Assembly: GCA_008360955.1 (NCBI GenBank)
Contig: LUCM01006041.1
Coordinates: 124,001-188,000 of the forward strand
Direction of reading: 5' to 3'
DNA length: 64,000 nucleotides
From: Fasciolopsis buskii
Taxonomy: Eukaryota > Platyhelminthes > Trematoda > Plagiorchiida > Fasciolidae
In this document: positions 1-11,500 of the stretch, in pieces
Layout: every line of letters begins with the position of its first letter
Numbering within the stretch: position 1 is the stretch's first letter
The notes under the pieces: model-generated
Database searches by the model: none
Seen by the model: the letters and a program-made list of their open reading frames with translations, nothing else
What the model was told of the DNA's origin: nothing
Translations under genes and position numbers: made by a program

Positions 1-1429
1 CTTGTGTTTAGATAATTTAGGCAGGTGTTCAATGGCCCTCAGGTGAAACGTCGGTATACCGTTTGGCTCCTCCGTTAGAGGACACGAGGTTCGAACCCTT
101 GGGTTGTGTTCGTGAATGGGTTTGACTCATATCAGTGTGAAACACGTCACAAGAGGATCTATCTTGACCGCTCAGAATCGGTCAAATTTCAACTTACTAG
201 AACACTCTGAAAACCAATACATTATCATCCTGGTCTCTCGGAGTTATATTATTCCGAACTCATTCAATGCTATCTTAACATGTACGATATTTTTGGATCA
301 GAACTCGTCGATCCACAAGGTTAATGCTTCGTGATAAACACTAATTGTTTCCATCCAACATTTTATTCAATTCTTACCCTTGTAAATTTTTGACAAGTTA
401 CATTTTACAAAGGATTTGTCGTACGCAGAATAACGGAATAAGCAACTTTTAGTAAACCAACCATTGCATATGTGAGGCAGAACGTTCCAACCAGATTACA
501 CGCAAAATCAGCTTGATCTGGCGAAGGTGATTTCAGAAGGCAATTAAGGGAACTTCAAAAAAATCAGTTTCATTAGACACCGTGATCCAGCAGACAAAAG
601 ATAAGCAGCTCCAACTGTAAAACGATCACCGAAATCTGTGGTTTCCGTTCCATATATTATCCTCCATTGCTAATAATGTTAGTGAGACAGTTGTTTCATT
701 TATGTATTATATGGCCAATCCGTAACCAACGGAAGAGCTGTCAAATGAGGAACAGTTGTCTTTCGAGGAAAACGACTAGAAACCGACAATGGTGGATATG
801 AAAGCTGCAAAAACAACACGTTCACAACTGCAGCATTCATGATATGTACTGCATCACTCTTCACCTACTTGTTAATATGAGTAACCTGCAGGAATTTTTA
901 TCACTTGCCAAGTTAAAACACGGTAACCAACGACAGTTATCAGGGTCCTCAGTTTTTCTGGAGAATCTTGATTGTTTTATCCTTTGGTTTAGAAATACTG
1001 AGAAGACAGGAGACCATGATTAAGTTTAACAAGTGAAATATCCGAAATGTTTCTCGTCTGGATTGCATGAACAAAAAAACACTTTCCACTCTATTTTGCA
1101 GAATGACGGCATTTTTGCGATTTATCGAAGGAAGCAACTCTAATTGCGGTTAGATAGACTGTGGTTGGGGAAAATAAATTCGCCGAAATCAGCCTTGAAA
1201 AAAAAGAAATTTCTATAAGAGCACAAATATGTACAGTAAAAAGTATGATGGAATCTAAAGTTTTCACGTTGCTATCTAATGGTTGTGGCTGAACCATTTC
1301 AAACCTAATGGGTGGTTGGGATGCAAGGCCGTTCCCCGGAACGTGATCTAGTTATGCATTTGTATTGAAGATGAGTATGTTGTGTTGATTTTAATTACAA
1401 TTATTTACATTATACATCTTTCCTACTAG
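1..1429. other. Probable upstream intron of the nAChR gene; no exon found
   Basis: I looked on the plus strand for the Cys-loop (C-x13-C) and the FGSW/YDG region that should precede the exon at 1430 and found neither. The stretch is therefore most likely the 3' part of a long intron. It holds one tRNA-like segment at 33-98 and otherwise only short random-looking ORFs. Confidence 0.6.
33..98 (+). repeat. tRNA-like segment (SINE remnant candidate)
   Basis: A perfect RNA polymerase III B box (GGTTCGAACCC) lies at 88-98. About 50 bases upstream, at 33-45, TGGCCCTCAGGTG resembles an A box. The spacing would suit a tRNA with a long variable arm (Leu/Ser class), but no clean cloverleaf forms. I read it as the head of an old tRNA-derived SINE inside an nAChR intron. 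Confidence 0.35.
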
Positions 1430-1508
1430 ACATGAGAAAGTGGACATGTCAAATTATGTTCAAAACGGCGAGTGGGACCTTCTCAAGGTCACAGTTGAGA
1501 GATTTGAG
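1430..1508 (+). CDS. nAChR exon: late extracellular domain
   Basis: The acceptor is ctactag ending at 1429 and the donor is gtaaga from 1509. The exon has one leading base and then 26 codons starting [18 protein letters not shown] and ending VERFE. This matches the conserved nAChR stretch 'V-D-L-S-N-Y...EWDL' between the Cys-loop and loop C. It ends on a codon boundary (phase 0), which is what the next exon needs. Confidence 0.85.
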
Positions 1509-4500
1509 GTAAGAAAAGTGTTTGAACCACTGAATTACATCCTTTTACCGTACAATGCTTTTTCAGTATATCTGTGTGCACATTAATGCATCCAAAGTAT
1601 CAGTGCATTCACTGTTTGGACATAAAGTGAAAACAGTTGAATTCGCTTCTTTGAGAACAGTTGTTGTTACGATTCAGGCATACTGCATACCTTCATTGTA
1701 TCTCGACCACTAAGTTTGGTATTTAAACGGGATTTGATTCCTCAATCTTCAGAAGTGTGCCCAGTGTTCCAGGAGAAAAACAATATGCAGGGATTCTCTT
1801 ATTTTAATACACTAAAAAGAACAAAATCATGCAAACTAATGTTCCAACGAACATGGAGTCGTTCGGTGTACTGCTTCTCTTTCAAAATCCAAGAATACAA
1901 AGGAATGGCCCGATCACAGAATGAAGTGCAATTGCTTTAAGTTCTGTAATATTTGCAATATTTTATATAGATTGACAAAGCACAAGGTATCGAATCAAAA
2001 ATTTCCAAGTCAACTCAAGTCAACTAATGCTTTCATGAAAACGGTTGTGGATGGATTTTCAGCTGACAAAATGGAAGATGATGCAAAAGTCTCCCCACTG
2101 AGAGAAATTATGCACCCAATCGAGCCCCAAATTCGGATGGTCACAGGCTCCAAGCAGCCAAAGTGTACGGACGAGCCTCGATCTGGGGTCAGGGAGTCTG
2201 CGGTAGCCTTAGCCACAGTGTCAACTAAGTCGCAAAGTTACATGCAAACGGATCTACTTAGCAGTAATCCTTTGAATAGTAATTTTACTCTTAACCGACA
2301 TAGAGAAAAGCTTCAATGAGTGGTCTGGGCTACCACATCAATCGACTATTTTTTAGTGTTGTAAGTGTTGTACGTACTCCCGGTGGTTGTGATCCTCCTT
2401 GAGTTTGCTCACACTGACTGATCCTGTTTTTAATGAACTTCCATTCTATTTTTATCTCTTGAACTCCGCAGCGAACTGATTTCTCGTAAGACAAAGAAAG
2501 CGGCAATTTTCTGGCCGATAACTCAATAGATCTTGACATCTTTTCTCTGGTTTGATGAATACTCAAATTGATTTAGTTAGCCAACCCTGTATTTAATGGT
2601 AATCCATGTTGGCTTTATGAACCTCTCGACTACCGTCTGAGCTTTGTTTATGTCCTCTTGCTGGTAGATCGTCTATCCGTGTTGCGAGGAGCCGTATCCG
2701 GACTTGCGATTCACTATCTATATGCGACGTCGCACACTCTACTACTTGTTCAACATCATCTTTCCTTGTCTCTGGTTGACGGTACTCAGTCTGATCAGTT
2801 TTTGGCTCCCTCCAGACTCCGGTGAGAAGATCACTTTGGGTATCACTGTCCTACTGGCATTTAGCGTCTTCATGCTACTGATCGCGGAGAATATGCCGGC
2901 AACAAGTGAATTTGTGCCGCTGATAGGTAAGTCAATAGCCGGCTGTTCTGGAGAGACATTTCTATCTGCAGGAGTTGCCAGAAAATCTACAAGGAATAAC
3001 GTTCAGATCAAGCTGTCAAATTTTGTATGGTATAAAGTGGGAGTCAGTTCTCATGTAGGCTGCGGGACTTCGCCGTTCAGAGTTACCGACGCAGGAACAC
3101 TATCTTCTGCATGGGTGCTACTGAAAAATGGTTCCTAAGCCAATCAAGACACTGGGTTGACAAAATATTGTACTCTGTCTTGGGCAGTCTCGACTGATTC
3201 GTAACAGGCTGATTTGCCAGTATCTGGCAGGATATGTGAAATGGTTTTATAATTACCCTGCCAATTCTAATAACAACTTTTGTGTTCGTAGTTTTTAGCT
3301 TCGGATTCACGTAGAATAGTCCTTTGGCAAGTTTTGGTCTCTTTAAACCTCCCATTGTTAAGGGAGGGAAGATTAAGTCATAGCAGAAACCGCTTAATCC
3401 TACTGACCAAACGAGCTTTCCTTTTGCAAAAAGGGTAATTGCAAAATATTCGACATCATGTTTATGTGATCACATGCGACACCAAGATGAATTCAATATA
3501 AAAGTCCCAAGCTGAACGGAGCAGACGTCGCACAGATAAAATATGGTCGATTAAATGGTCGATCAAATGCTTTCAGAGGAATCTGATTCTCTATCTCTCA
3601 CACAAACAAATCGGTTTGTTTGATCTGTGTCTGCAAAAACATAATTGTTGGCGTGAGTGACTTTACTCCCGCATTCTCAAACTGCGCCGATTTCTGCTTT
3701 TTCTTCTGCCATAAAGGTACTCATCCGAGCTGAAAATAAAAATAAGCAACAATCTTAGAACGGGAGCATTGATTGGTTGATATCTGAGTTCGTTAAAGTA
3801 GTTCTAAACTCGTCTTTCAGCACAGTCGTTTTGCTTTGTTAAAGAAAAGATCAAAATATCGTCAGAAACACAAGCAGAAAGAAAAAAAGTAAGCGTAGTT
3901 GCTTAAACTTTTGCGGGAGAAACTGTCCTCGATAGCTTTGGAATAGGGTCTTCGTAGTGGTATTCGTACCAACCAAAGTGGGAACCGCGAAAACACGGAG
4001 AATGGCTTATTGTATCATATCATGAAATCTGTAAAACTTACTCATGAAAGGTGTGTGAACATGCATTTGAACACAACTGTCGATTTGCGCAAACTGTATC
4101 TGATCAATATTATCTTATTCTAAATGGTACCGCACAGTATAAACATATATTCAAAAGACTCTGCTGAATAATCGGATCGGTGACCATACAAGGTTTCCAG
4201 AGGGTTTGTAAAGGAATGACATGGGTACAAATGTGTTGGATCGATGGATGACCGTTGATTGGAGTAAATATCAAGTAAATTCTGTTTATACATTCATTTC
4301 TGCCGTAAATAAAAAAGCTTTATCGTTGGTTGTCCAGGATATCGGCATTCTCCGAAAATACTTCGGTAGTAGACGTGGATCGTTTACCAGTTTCCATTTG
4401 AGCTGGATTCAACACACATTTATTGGCAGAAGTTACATCTAATGCAAAAATTCACCCTAGGCTATCAAATCAAATGATCCGATCAAATTCATACATGTTT

Positions 4501-5515
4501 CGGTTTGTGATATGACTTTTCCCGAAAATCTGTCTACCGTATTATGGCTCCGGATGGCTAAAACATCCTGAATCAACCAAACGATGACTGGACTATGGCA
4601 AAGGTGCATAAGTTATATCACTTAACTATTGGAAATTTCTTTTTCCCAGGTATTTATCTGACTGTCACAATGGCAATGACATCTTTGTCAATCATCTTGA
4701 CTGTGGGCGTGTTACATTTGCATCATAAGGGGCCAAATAACACCCCCGTACCAAAACGATTGCGTATTGTTCTATTCGACTACTTGGCTCCATTTCTACG
4801 CATGTCATCTGTGGAACGATATCGACTTGCAAGTCGGGATCGGTGGGCTCAGTCCAAAGCAGGATGCAACAATCAGCCGGGCAGAATAAATGCAATGTTA
4901 GAAACTACCACGGTTTCAAATGATGACAGTCAGTCCAGTCGCGCTGTGGCAAACGCCATCGCCAGTGATAATACAGTTCGTTTCTTGGGGGCCGGTAAAT
5001 TAACTGCGAGTTCACGGTGCACGGTGTCTTTGGAACGCTGCCCGCAGCAGTCGACCACGATTCAGTCAGAGACAGAAACAGAACAAAAGAACCGTAATTT
5101 TGCTGAGACGGGGCAGTATCGAAAACTGACACAAGAGAGGAACCCTAGTCACCCAAATAGATGGTCTGACAGTCACGGGTTATCACGAAATCGATCGTGT
5201 TCCGATTTGAACTCACTCAGCGGGCAAGTTTGGACTGATGCCAGCGAAATGGAACGTCGTGCTTTGACCGACGATCTAAGTCGACTCATTTGGCATGCAG
5301 ACCAACAACAGGCCCATATGGATGAATACCTCACGCTGATACAACGCAATCAGTCGGTGGAAGAGCACAGTTTGGACATCATGAATGAGTGGCGCATGGC
5401 AGCCCTGATTGTGGATCGAACATTGTTTTGGTTGTTTTTGACCGTAGCCACTTTGGCCACAATTGTGATCCTGATTGTAATGCCACTGTTTAAACCGAAT
5501 CAACTTACACGATGA
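1430..5515 (+). CDS. Nicotinic acetylcholine receptor subunit, alpha-type, 3' part (3 exons, 5' end outside window)
   Basis: Spliced exons 1430-1508, 2668-2926 and 4650-5515 give about 400 residues ending at TGA 5513-5515. The protein is a Cys-loop (pentameric) ligand-gated ion channel subunit. The order seen is end of extracellular domain ([15 protein letters not shown]), loop C with adjacent cysteines ([11 protein letters not shown]), TM1, TM2, TM3, a long cytoplasmic loop of about 200 residues and TM4. The vicinal Cys pair marks an alpha-type subunit that forms the principal face of the acetylcholine site. The GEK sequence before TM2 and the conserved Leu at 9' match cation-conducting receptors. 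All three exons join in frame at GT..AG introns of 1159 and 1723 bp. The Cys-loop, signal peptide and first half of the ligand-binding domain are not in the first 1.4 kb, so those exons lie upstream. By family, it acts in the plasma membrane as part of a pentamer. Which alpha subtype it is cannot be told. Confidence 0.93.
1509..2667 (+). other. nAChR intron (1159 bp) with a two-strand open stretch
   Basis: Bounded by gtaaga at 1509 and tag at 2667. Between 1921 and 2319 the plus strand is open for 132 codons from an ATG, and the opposite strand is open over 2010-2216. Neither translation was recognised. The higher GC of this part suggests an old repeat or a cryptic exon. The rest shows nothing distinct. 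Confidence 0.6.
2668..2926 (+). CDS. nAChR exon: loop C, TM1, pore-lining TM2
   Basis: The acceptor is ctggtag ending at 2667 and the donor is GTAAGT from 2927. It begins [15 protein letters not shown], with the adjacent cysteines that define alpha subunits. TM1 ([20 protein letters not shown] and following) covers about 2734-2808 and contains the conserved Pro. TM2 covers about 2830-2889. Pore positions read E at -1', K at 0', T at 2', T at 6', L at 9' and E at 20', the pattern of cation channels. The exon ends inside the Gly codon of PLIG at the start of TM3 (phase 1), and the next exon supplies the other two bases. Confidence 0.95.
2927..4649 (+). other. nAChR intron (1723 bp)
   Basis: Bounded by GTAAGT and ttttcccag. 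It contains only short ORFs without recognisable products and no repeat I could name. Confidence 0.8.
4650..5515 (+). CDS. nAChR last exon: TM3, cytoplasmic loop, TM4
   Basis: The acceptor is ttttcccag ending at 4649. The exon completes the Gly codon and continues [18 protein letters not shown] (TM3) and LHLHH. A loop of about 200 residues follows, rich in Ser, Arg, Gln and Thr. Near its end an acidic, amphipathic stretch (about 5260-5400) is the usual membrane-associated helix before TM4. TM4 lies at about 5401-5485 and only about nine residues follow it before TGA, as is typical of the family. The loop is the fast-evolving part and gives no subtype information here. I see no AATAAA within the first 500 bases after the stop. 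Confidence 0.93.
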
Positions 5516-8500
5516 GTGCAGGCGCCTCGTTCACAGCCCCAGCCTTTTTGGATTATTCACTGGACATTTGTGTAACAGTTTCAACCATCGATAATTCTGC
5601 CTCATGCTGGTAGAGTTATCACTCCTCTTTTTCACACCATTCATGGTACCAGAGACCCTTGTTGACAACAATCAACTGTAAATACTTAACACCAGTTCGG
5701 TAAGATTATTAGCAAAGCGTGCTTTTCTGAAATTAACTACATCTATTTAAAAAACGGGGTACACACAATCACTGTAATGAACTACTGCACAACCCGAAAA
5801 ATGATGGAAATTCGAGGCTTGCCACATAAAGACCCTGAGGAGAACGTTTCACTTTGAACACTCTTAGGTGGCACCGAAAGGAATGCAATTTCAAACCGTT
5901 ATATCAAGAAATGATGGCATTGCAAAAGAAACTGTTAGCCAAGTGATAGAAAGCTTGTTCCTAGCTTTATTACTCTTGCTATTGAGAACGGGGCAAATTC
6001 AGGTAGCTACTGGGTTGTGATTTGTTCTTTTTCGGCTAGAAGACATCGCTCGGTAGATTTTAACGTGATTAGAAATTGGCCTTACTACTCGTTCGGAAAG
6101 GGAACGAGACTATTAGCTGACCATGACCACAATGCCGCTATTACATTGACAACAATATTAGCAACCCCAAATCAGTTGGGAACATCGATGGCCCCTTTTC
6201 GCCCAAAAAGGTCAGGGGGCAATGAACTGCAAAACGACACTGATTATATTTCGGGATGAAAATGCGGCCCGTTGAAGTCTGTGGAATGAGGATGTGAGCC
6301 ATGCTGACAAGATTCGAACAAGTAACATTCAAATAGGGATACTGTGGTGTTGGTCCGTTTGACAAACACGTATAATCATCCGCTGATTAAATGTATCCTA
6401 ATGAGTGCGTAAGTCTATCGCATACTTGTCAGTTTATAATATGATTCACCAACGCTCAACTCACCAGTGGTCATTATCAAGTAACTACGGAACAGCTATC
6501 CCATCTATCTTGTTACGAACATCTAGAAAAAGCGCGTGGTGTGCGGAAGAATCGATGGGGCGCATAAAGTGTTCGATATGAAAACAATTTTAAATTTGAA
6601 CATACTGAGTTAAAGCACTGGTTGCTCACTTGCTTTGAAAAACCAATTCCTTATCTCCAGAAACGTTTTTTCACATCAGCCTAAACATATCAAAACCCTT
6701 ACAAACGACTCCCTTGGACCGTGACAGCAAGCCTAATAGGGTTACAAATGATTTGCTTTCACGTATCCCAACGCTAATATTAACTTCTGATCACATCATT
6801 CAAGTATCAAACAGACTTTGGGTGCATCTAATTTTTCTAGGGCAATTGATTCCTAGCAAAAATACGGCGACTTAACGGTGCTTGGTTGGTGAGTTAAAAG
6901 CTGCTAGTGCTGTATAACGCATTTCATCGAGAAATCGCGATTTTTTCAGTTTATATTTGTTTCTACTTTATCCAGGCAAATTAAATTTGAGCTTGTTAAG
7001 GACTATTTGGTTCACCCAAATAGCCGTAGAAAAATTGAAGTTACTAAGGCAAATGAGTAAACTCCTTTAGGACTTTTTAACCTCATTTTATTCATCAACG
7101 AGAGAAGCATCCTTTCACAGAGAACGTTATAAATAAACAGTTACAGTGCAGAAGAAAACTGGCCAGTAGTTTGAATAGAACCCAGCTAACTATGATTGAA
7201 ACATAGCATAGGTATGTTTTTTGGGTTCAACACGGTTCAATTAGCACGAAGGATTGCAACTTGTTCAGATCAGTGTGCTTTGCTCGAATCGAAACTGGTT
7301 CGATGATTTGATAGAGCTCTTATGTTTTGCCTTTTTTTCAAGATTCCAAATGGTTCCTTTTGAATTCGCGAGAAAAAACACAAGCTAGTTAAATTTTAGC
7401 CATTTGAGAACCATACCTTAAATGAAACTATACCGGACAGGAACAAAAAATGCAGACCTGAAAAACTGAAATTTCGAAATTAGATAAACGAGAATCCCAG
7501 GTGCTCAAACGATGGGAGCTTCGATAAAAACGGACACACTATTCATACTAATCGTTCCGTATCTTCACGTGGGACTGTATCAGCCAGAAGACACAAAAAT
7601 AGAATAATGCGACTAAATTCGGTGGAAAAACTTCTAACAGAAAATCATTTGGATTGATTTATCAGTCATGTTAGAAATTAGTGAAAACGATCAGGAATAA
7701 TTTAACAGAGGAATTCGGCAGCCGATTTCTTCTCAGTCGATGAGGCCTTGAGCAAATGGTATGCAACCATAACAGAACAGGTCACATGATTCATTTGAAG
7801 AAATGCGAGATAACTCGTTTGCTGAAGTTTGCATATAAATAGACAAACTACTGGGACACAATTGTCACAATTGAATGTTGCCCCGACTGACAGGGAATTT
7901 TTTTTAAATCCGCATAATAATTTAGGATAAAATTTTGTATTGTGTTTCACCATCGATGGAGTACATGCTTTCCGTCAAACTTGGGTCGTCTCGTTCACAT
8001 TTACAGGTTCGTCTGATCTTTTTATCTAGAGCTGCTTTCAAAACTTGAAGATGGTCCTTGTAGATTGTGGAACATGTTGAAAACAAAGTTGACTTACATG
8101 GCCATTTAGTCCCTTCGTCGATGACTACTTGTACTGATCACAGTGCAAATCGTAGTGAGCTCTGTGCTGAGGATAAAGGAATGTGTCCAGTTAGTAGGTT
8201 ATCTCAACTGAACCGGGGCTAGGGTTGGGCTTAACCAGAAGTAAAAGCACCATTTAATGAATAGCGATGTGTATGCATTCCCTCTGAGGTTTGCAACACA
8301 AAAAGCAACACTGTGCGGCCTGTGTGACCTGGGTGGACGTTTTGAAGCTGCCGGCTGCTTTGTTCTCAAGACGCTTCTGTTCTCGTCAAACACCACCGAA
8401 TAAGTTTTATCTAATCTTCACGTTTTTTGTTCCACAGTGTAAATGATGGCTCACATAGTTGGTCAGGATGCGTTGCTATGAGGTACGCTTTCACTTGGTC

Positions 8501-11500
8501 CCACTTTATGGCCAGAAACACTACTATGTAAACGTGGTTTACCACATATTTTATTCCACTCATCCAGTCATTACCTATGCTCGAGTGAACCAATGATCGC
8601 GTCCAATTCGGAGCTATCGAACTTTTGCCGATCGAGAGTTGTCTCTAGTCTGTTTATTTGTTCCCATCACGTAGTTGCTTTGGCTAATCTTATTGCAAGC
8701 TGCTCTACTGAACTGTTTTATTTCGCACAGTTTTAGATCCTTTCAATACAAACGCAACATATTTAGCCTACAGAAACAAACTAGACAACTTTAGGTGCGA
8801 AAGAAAGTGAATAATAAATTATGTTCATTTTTTAATCTGAAATTTTAAGCAAATTTACCTATGTTCAGTTTGAAAATGTCAGGAATAGCTTAAAGTTCGC
8901 TTCTTTGTCAAATTGACACTGTCGAGAATGATAGGCAGACAAGTGAACAAAGTCTGAGATCGGTGATACAATCACACCTTAGTTCGATTAGCTCATCTGA
9001 TGCAAAGCGCAATTTCACCCTTACCTCTGGATCCGTTAGAGTGCGGCCTGCTGATCAGGCAGAATAAAAAGGAGGGTTCAAAAGAATCAGTGTTTCGCAT
9101 TTTTGTTTAGCTTACCGCTTTCTTGTTTTGTTTGTTTTCGCGACACACACCTCAAATTGTCGATGTGCGCATCTTTGAATGCTTCGTTTATGCTTCAGTC
9201 TGATTAGGTTATCCGTAAAGGAAAAATTGATTTGCCAAAAAGATCGCATTTAGTTGTCTTTTTTTTTACTTTTGACTGATTTTTACCTTGTCTGGTAACT
9301 CGGTTTCTTACGTCGGAAAGCCACCGGTTCAAGTCCCTAAGGCGATTCATTTCTCCTTGCAGCGATGGTTTATCAAAACCTGAAGAGTGTAAAATTTTTA
9401 CGTGACCGACGGTCGCCATGCTGGGCTTCGTATCAAGAATAAAGTATAGCTAGTTTGGACGTTATGCAGGTAGCACATGAAAATCCAATATTGTCCATCT
9501 GTTCTCAAGCTAAGAACTGGGGTTTTTGAGCGGTTCAATTCATCGTTGCTTGTCAAACTTGATCAAGGATGATGTTTTTTACTAGACGTGAGTACAGAGT
9601 TTGATTTTTTCAGACACGACAAGCATAGAACTGATCCAAATACGAAAGATCACGATTTCGAAATGATTCAAACCAATTACAGATATGCCAAGGTGTGTGT
9701 TTCAGATTGCTTGTCCGGATACAAATGTAGATCCGCTACTGCGATTTGAGGAATGAGGTTACAACCTAGAAGCACAACCTCGGAAATCGACATGGTGCGC
9801 AAATGCTAAAAATGGATGTTTTCATCAACTAAGACTGTTTTTCCAACAGCCGTAAACATCCTTGAACCGGATGTCAAAACTGATGTAAAGAGAGCTAAAA
9901 ATAGCCACCAGATTCACAGTCTAAAATACTTCCCAGAAGAAGTTACGATCCGAAAGCTGCACATCATCAGTCGTCGGAATTTCAACCCAACTAAATCCAT
10001 TCGTACGTTTATGCGATACATTTTACTGTGCCACGAGGAAATATTACAACCTTTGCTTTGATATCTATTTGATATAAGGTTAAATGCCATTATCAACGAC
10101 GCCTACGGAACAAGAGATCATCAAATAATCATACTAAGGAAATACCTGAGAGTCTTATTTTGAGTTATCAGCGGATTTATTCAACCCTGCTCATCAACTG
10201 TAACCGGTTGCCCATCCTGTTAATCAGTCTCAATCGAAAGTATTTAGTGGAACGTGGACTTTCGATCTGGAAGAGGTAATTCTATTTCCTGGCTGAATAT
10301 CATCAAAGCTGTCTTTAAAAAGTATGCATGCGGAAAGAATTCTTCTCACAGGAACAATTGAATCAATCACTTGGGGCAACGAGTCATTAGTTTTGTTACT
10401 CAGGTCTAATCGGTGGCACGCAGGTTTCGGAAAACTGTGACACTGAAAATAATGAAATTGACATGACGACGTAAACAGTGCGGTAGAATAAAACTGTGAA
10501 CTTGATAAGCCACCTTGTGGGTAGATAGGCGATGAGCTGTTTTTTTCCAAATGGTATCGCCAGTATTTCCTGAAAATCTGGGTCGAATGTCTCTTTCCAG
10601 GATTGAAAGCAACTGTTAGGGCTACGACGCGGCATTGCAGTACACCTGCGTATCACCTTTTGTCATACAAAGGTCATCTGAATCTCAGTCCAAGGGTTTC
10701 CTCAAAGCCAACTAAACGTGTCACTCAATCACGTCAGTGCATTTGTCAACAAAAATTGAGACTTTGCTAAAAAAACTTTACAGTCAACCCCATTCAGAAG
10801 AGAATGGATATTTTGGCGAACGGTGTGCAAACCTAAAAAATTCATGCAAAACCAGCTACGAGAAATGTTGTACTGCATTGGGTTTTTGGAAATACAAGAC
10901 AGCTTCTTAATGCTAGCTTGATGATCCTTTCCACCTTGGAGAAGGCAGTGCTATACCGTAGCATTTAGTAAGTCTTCCTATAGGCAGGCAGAATGCTCAG
11001 GGAGATACCATGCTCACAGTTACTTCCCACTAATGCAAGGGACTGACGATGTTTGTCTTAGCTGATTCCTCTTCGGAATTCACACAATATTCGCAATTAA
11101 TTGTAAGGCATGTGAAAAGCCAAAAGTGATGCAAGCTAAATGAGGCAGTAACCCAATCCTGCTAAAAAGGTATGACTTGGTAGGAAGTATGCGACGGTAG
11201 GTAACAGACAGCCATCGTGTTTCCCTTCAAAGCTGTCGGGTATCGTTAACTGTCACTCAGGACGATAATTGAACAAACTTGACATAATAGTTCCGATCAG
11301 CCCGGAGTAGTTGGTCTGCGCTAAAAGCCAGGCTCCAGTCCTGGGGGCAATGATAGATAAACACTAGTGATTAGCAGTAATGTGAACGAAACTCAAGACT
11401 GAAGCTTGCCTGAAGTATGTGCGTTGGTAGTGCAATCCAAAAGGCAATCAATCGAAGCAAAATTAGGCGACTCTGCCGAGTCCGTTTTGAATCATCTGGA

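Noticed and set aside
9326..9337. Possible complete tRNA gene at the B-box match
   Set aside because: No A box at the right distance and no acceptor-stem pairing; kept only as a weak repeat hint.
10230..10656. Three overlapping minus-strand ORFs of 68-106 codons
   Set aside because: Composition is unlike conserved protein, frames compete, and no splice signals or families were recognised.
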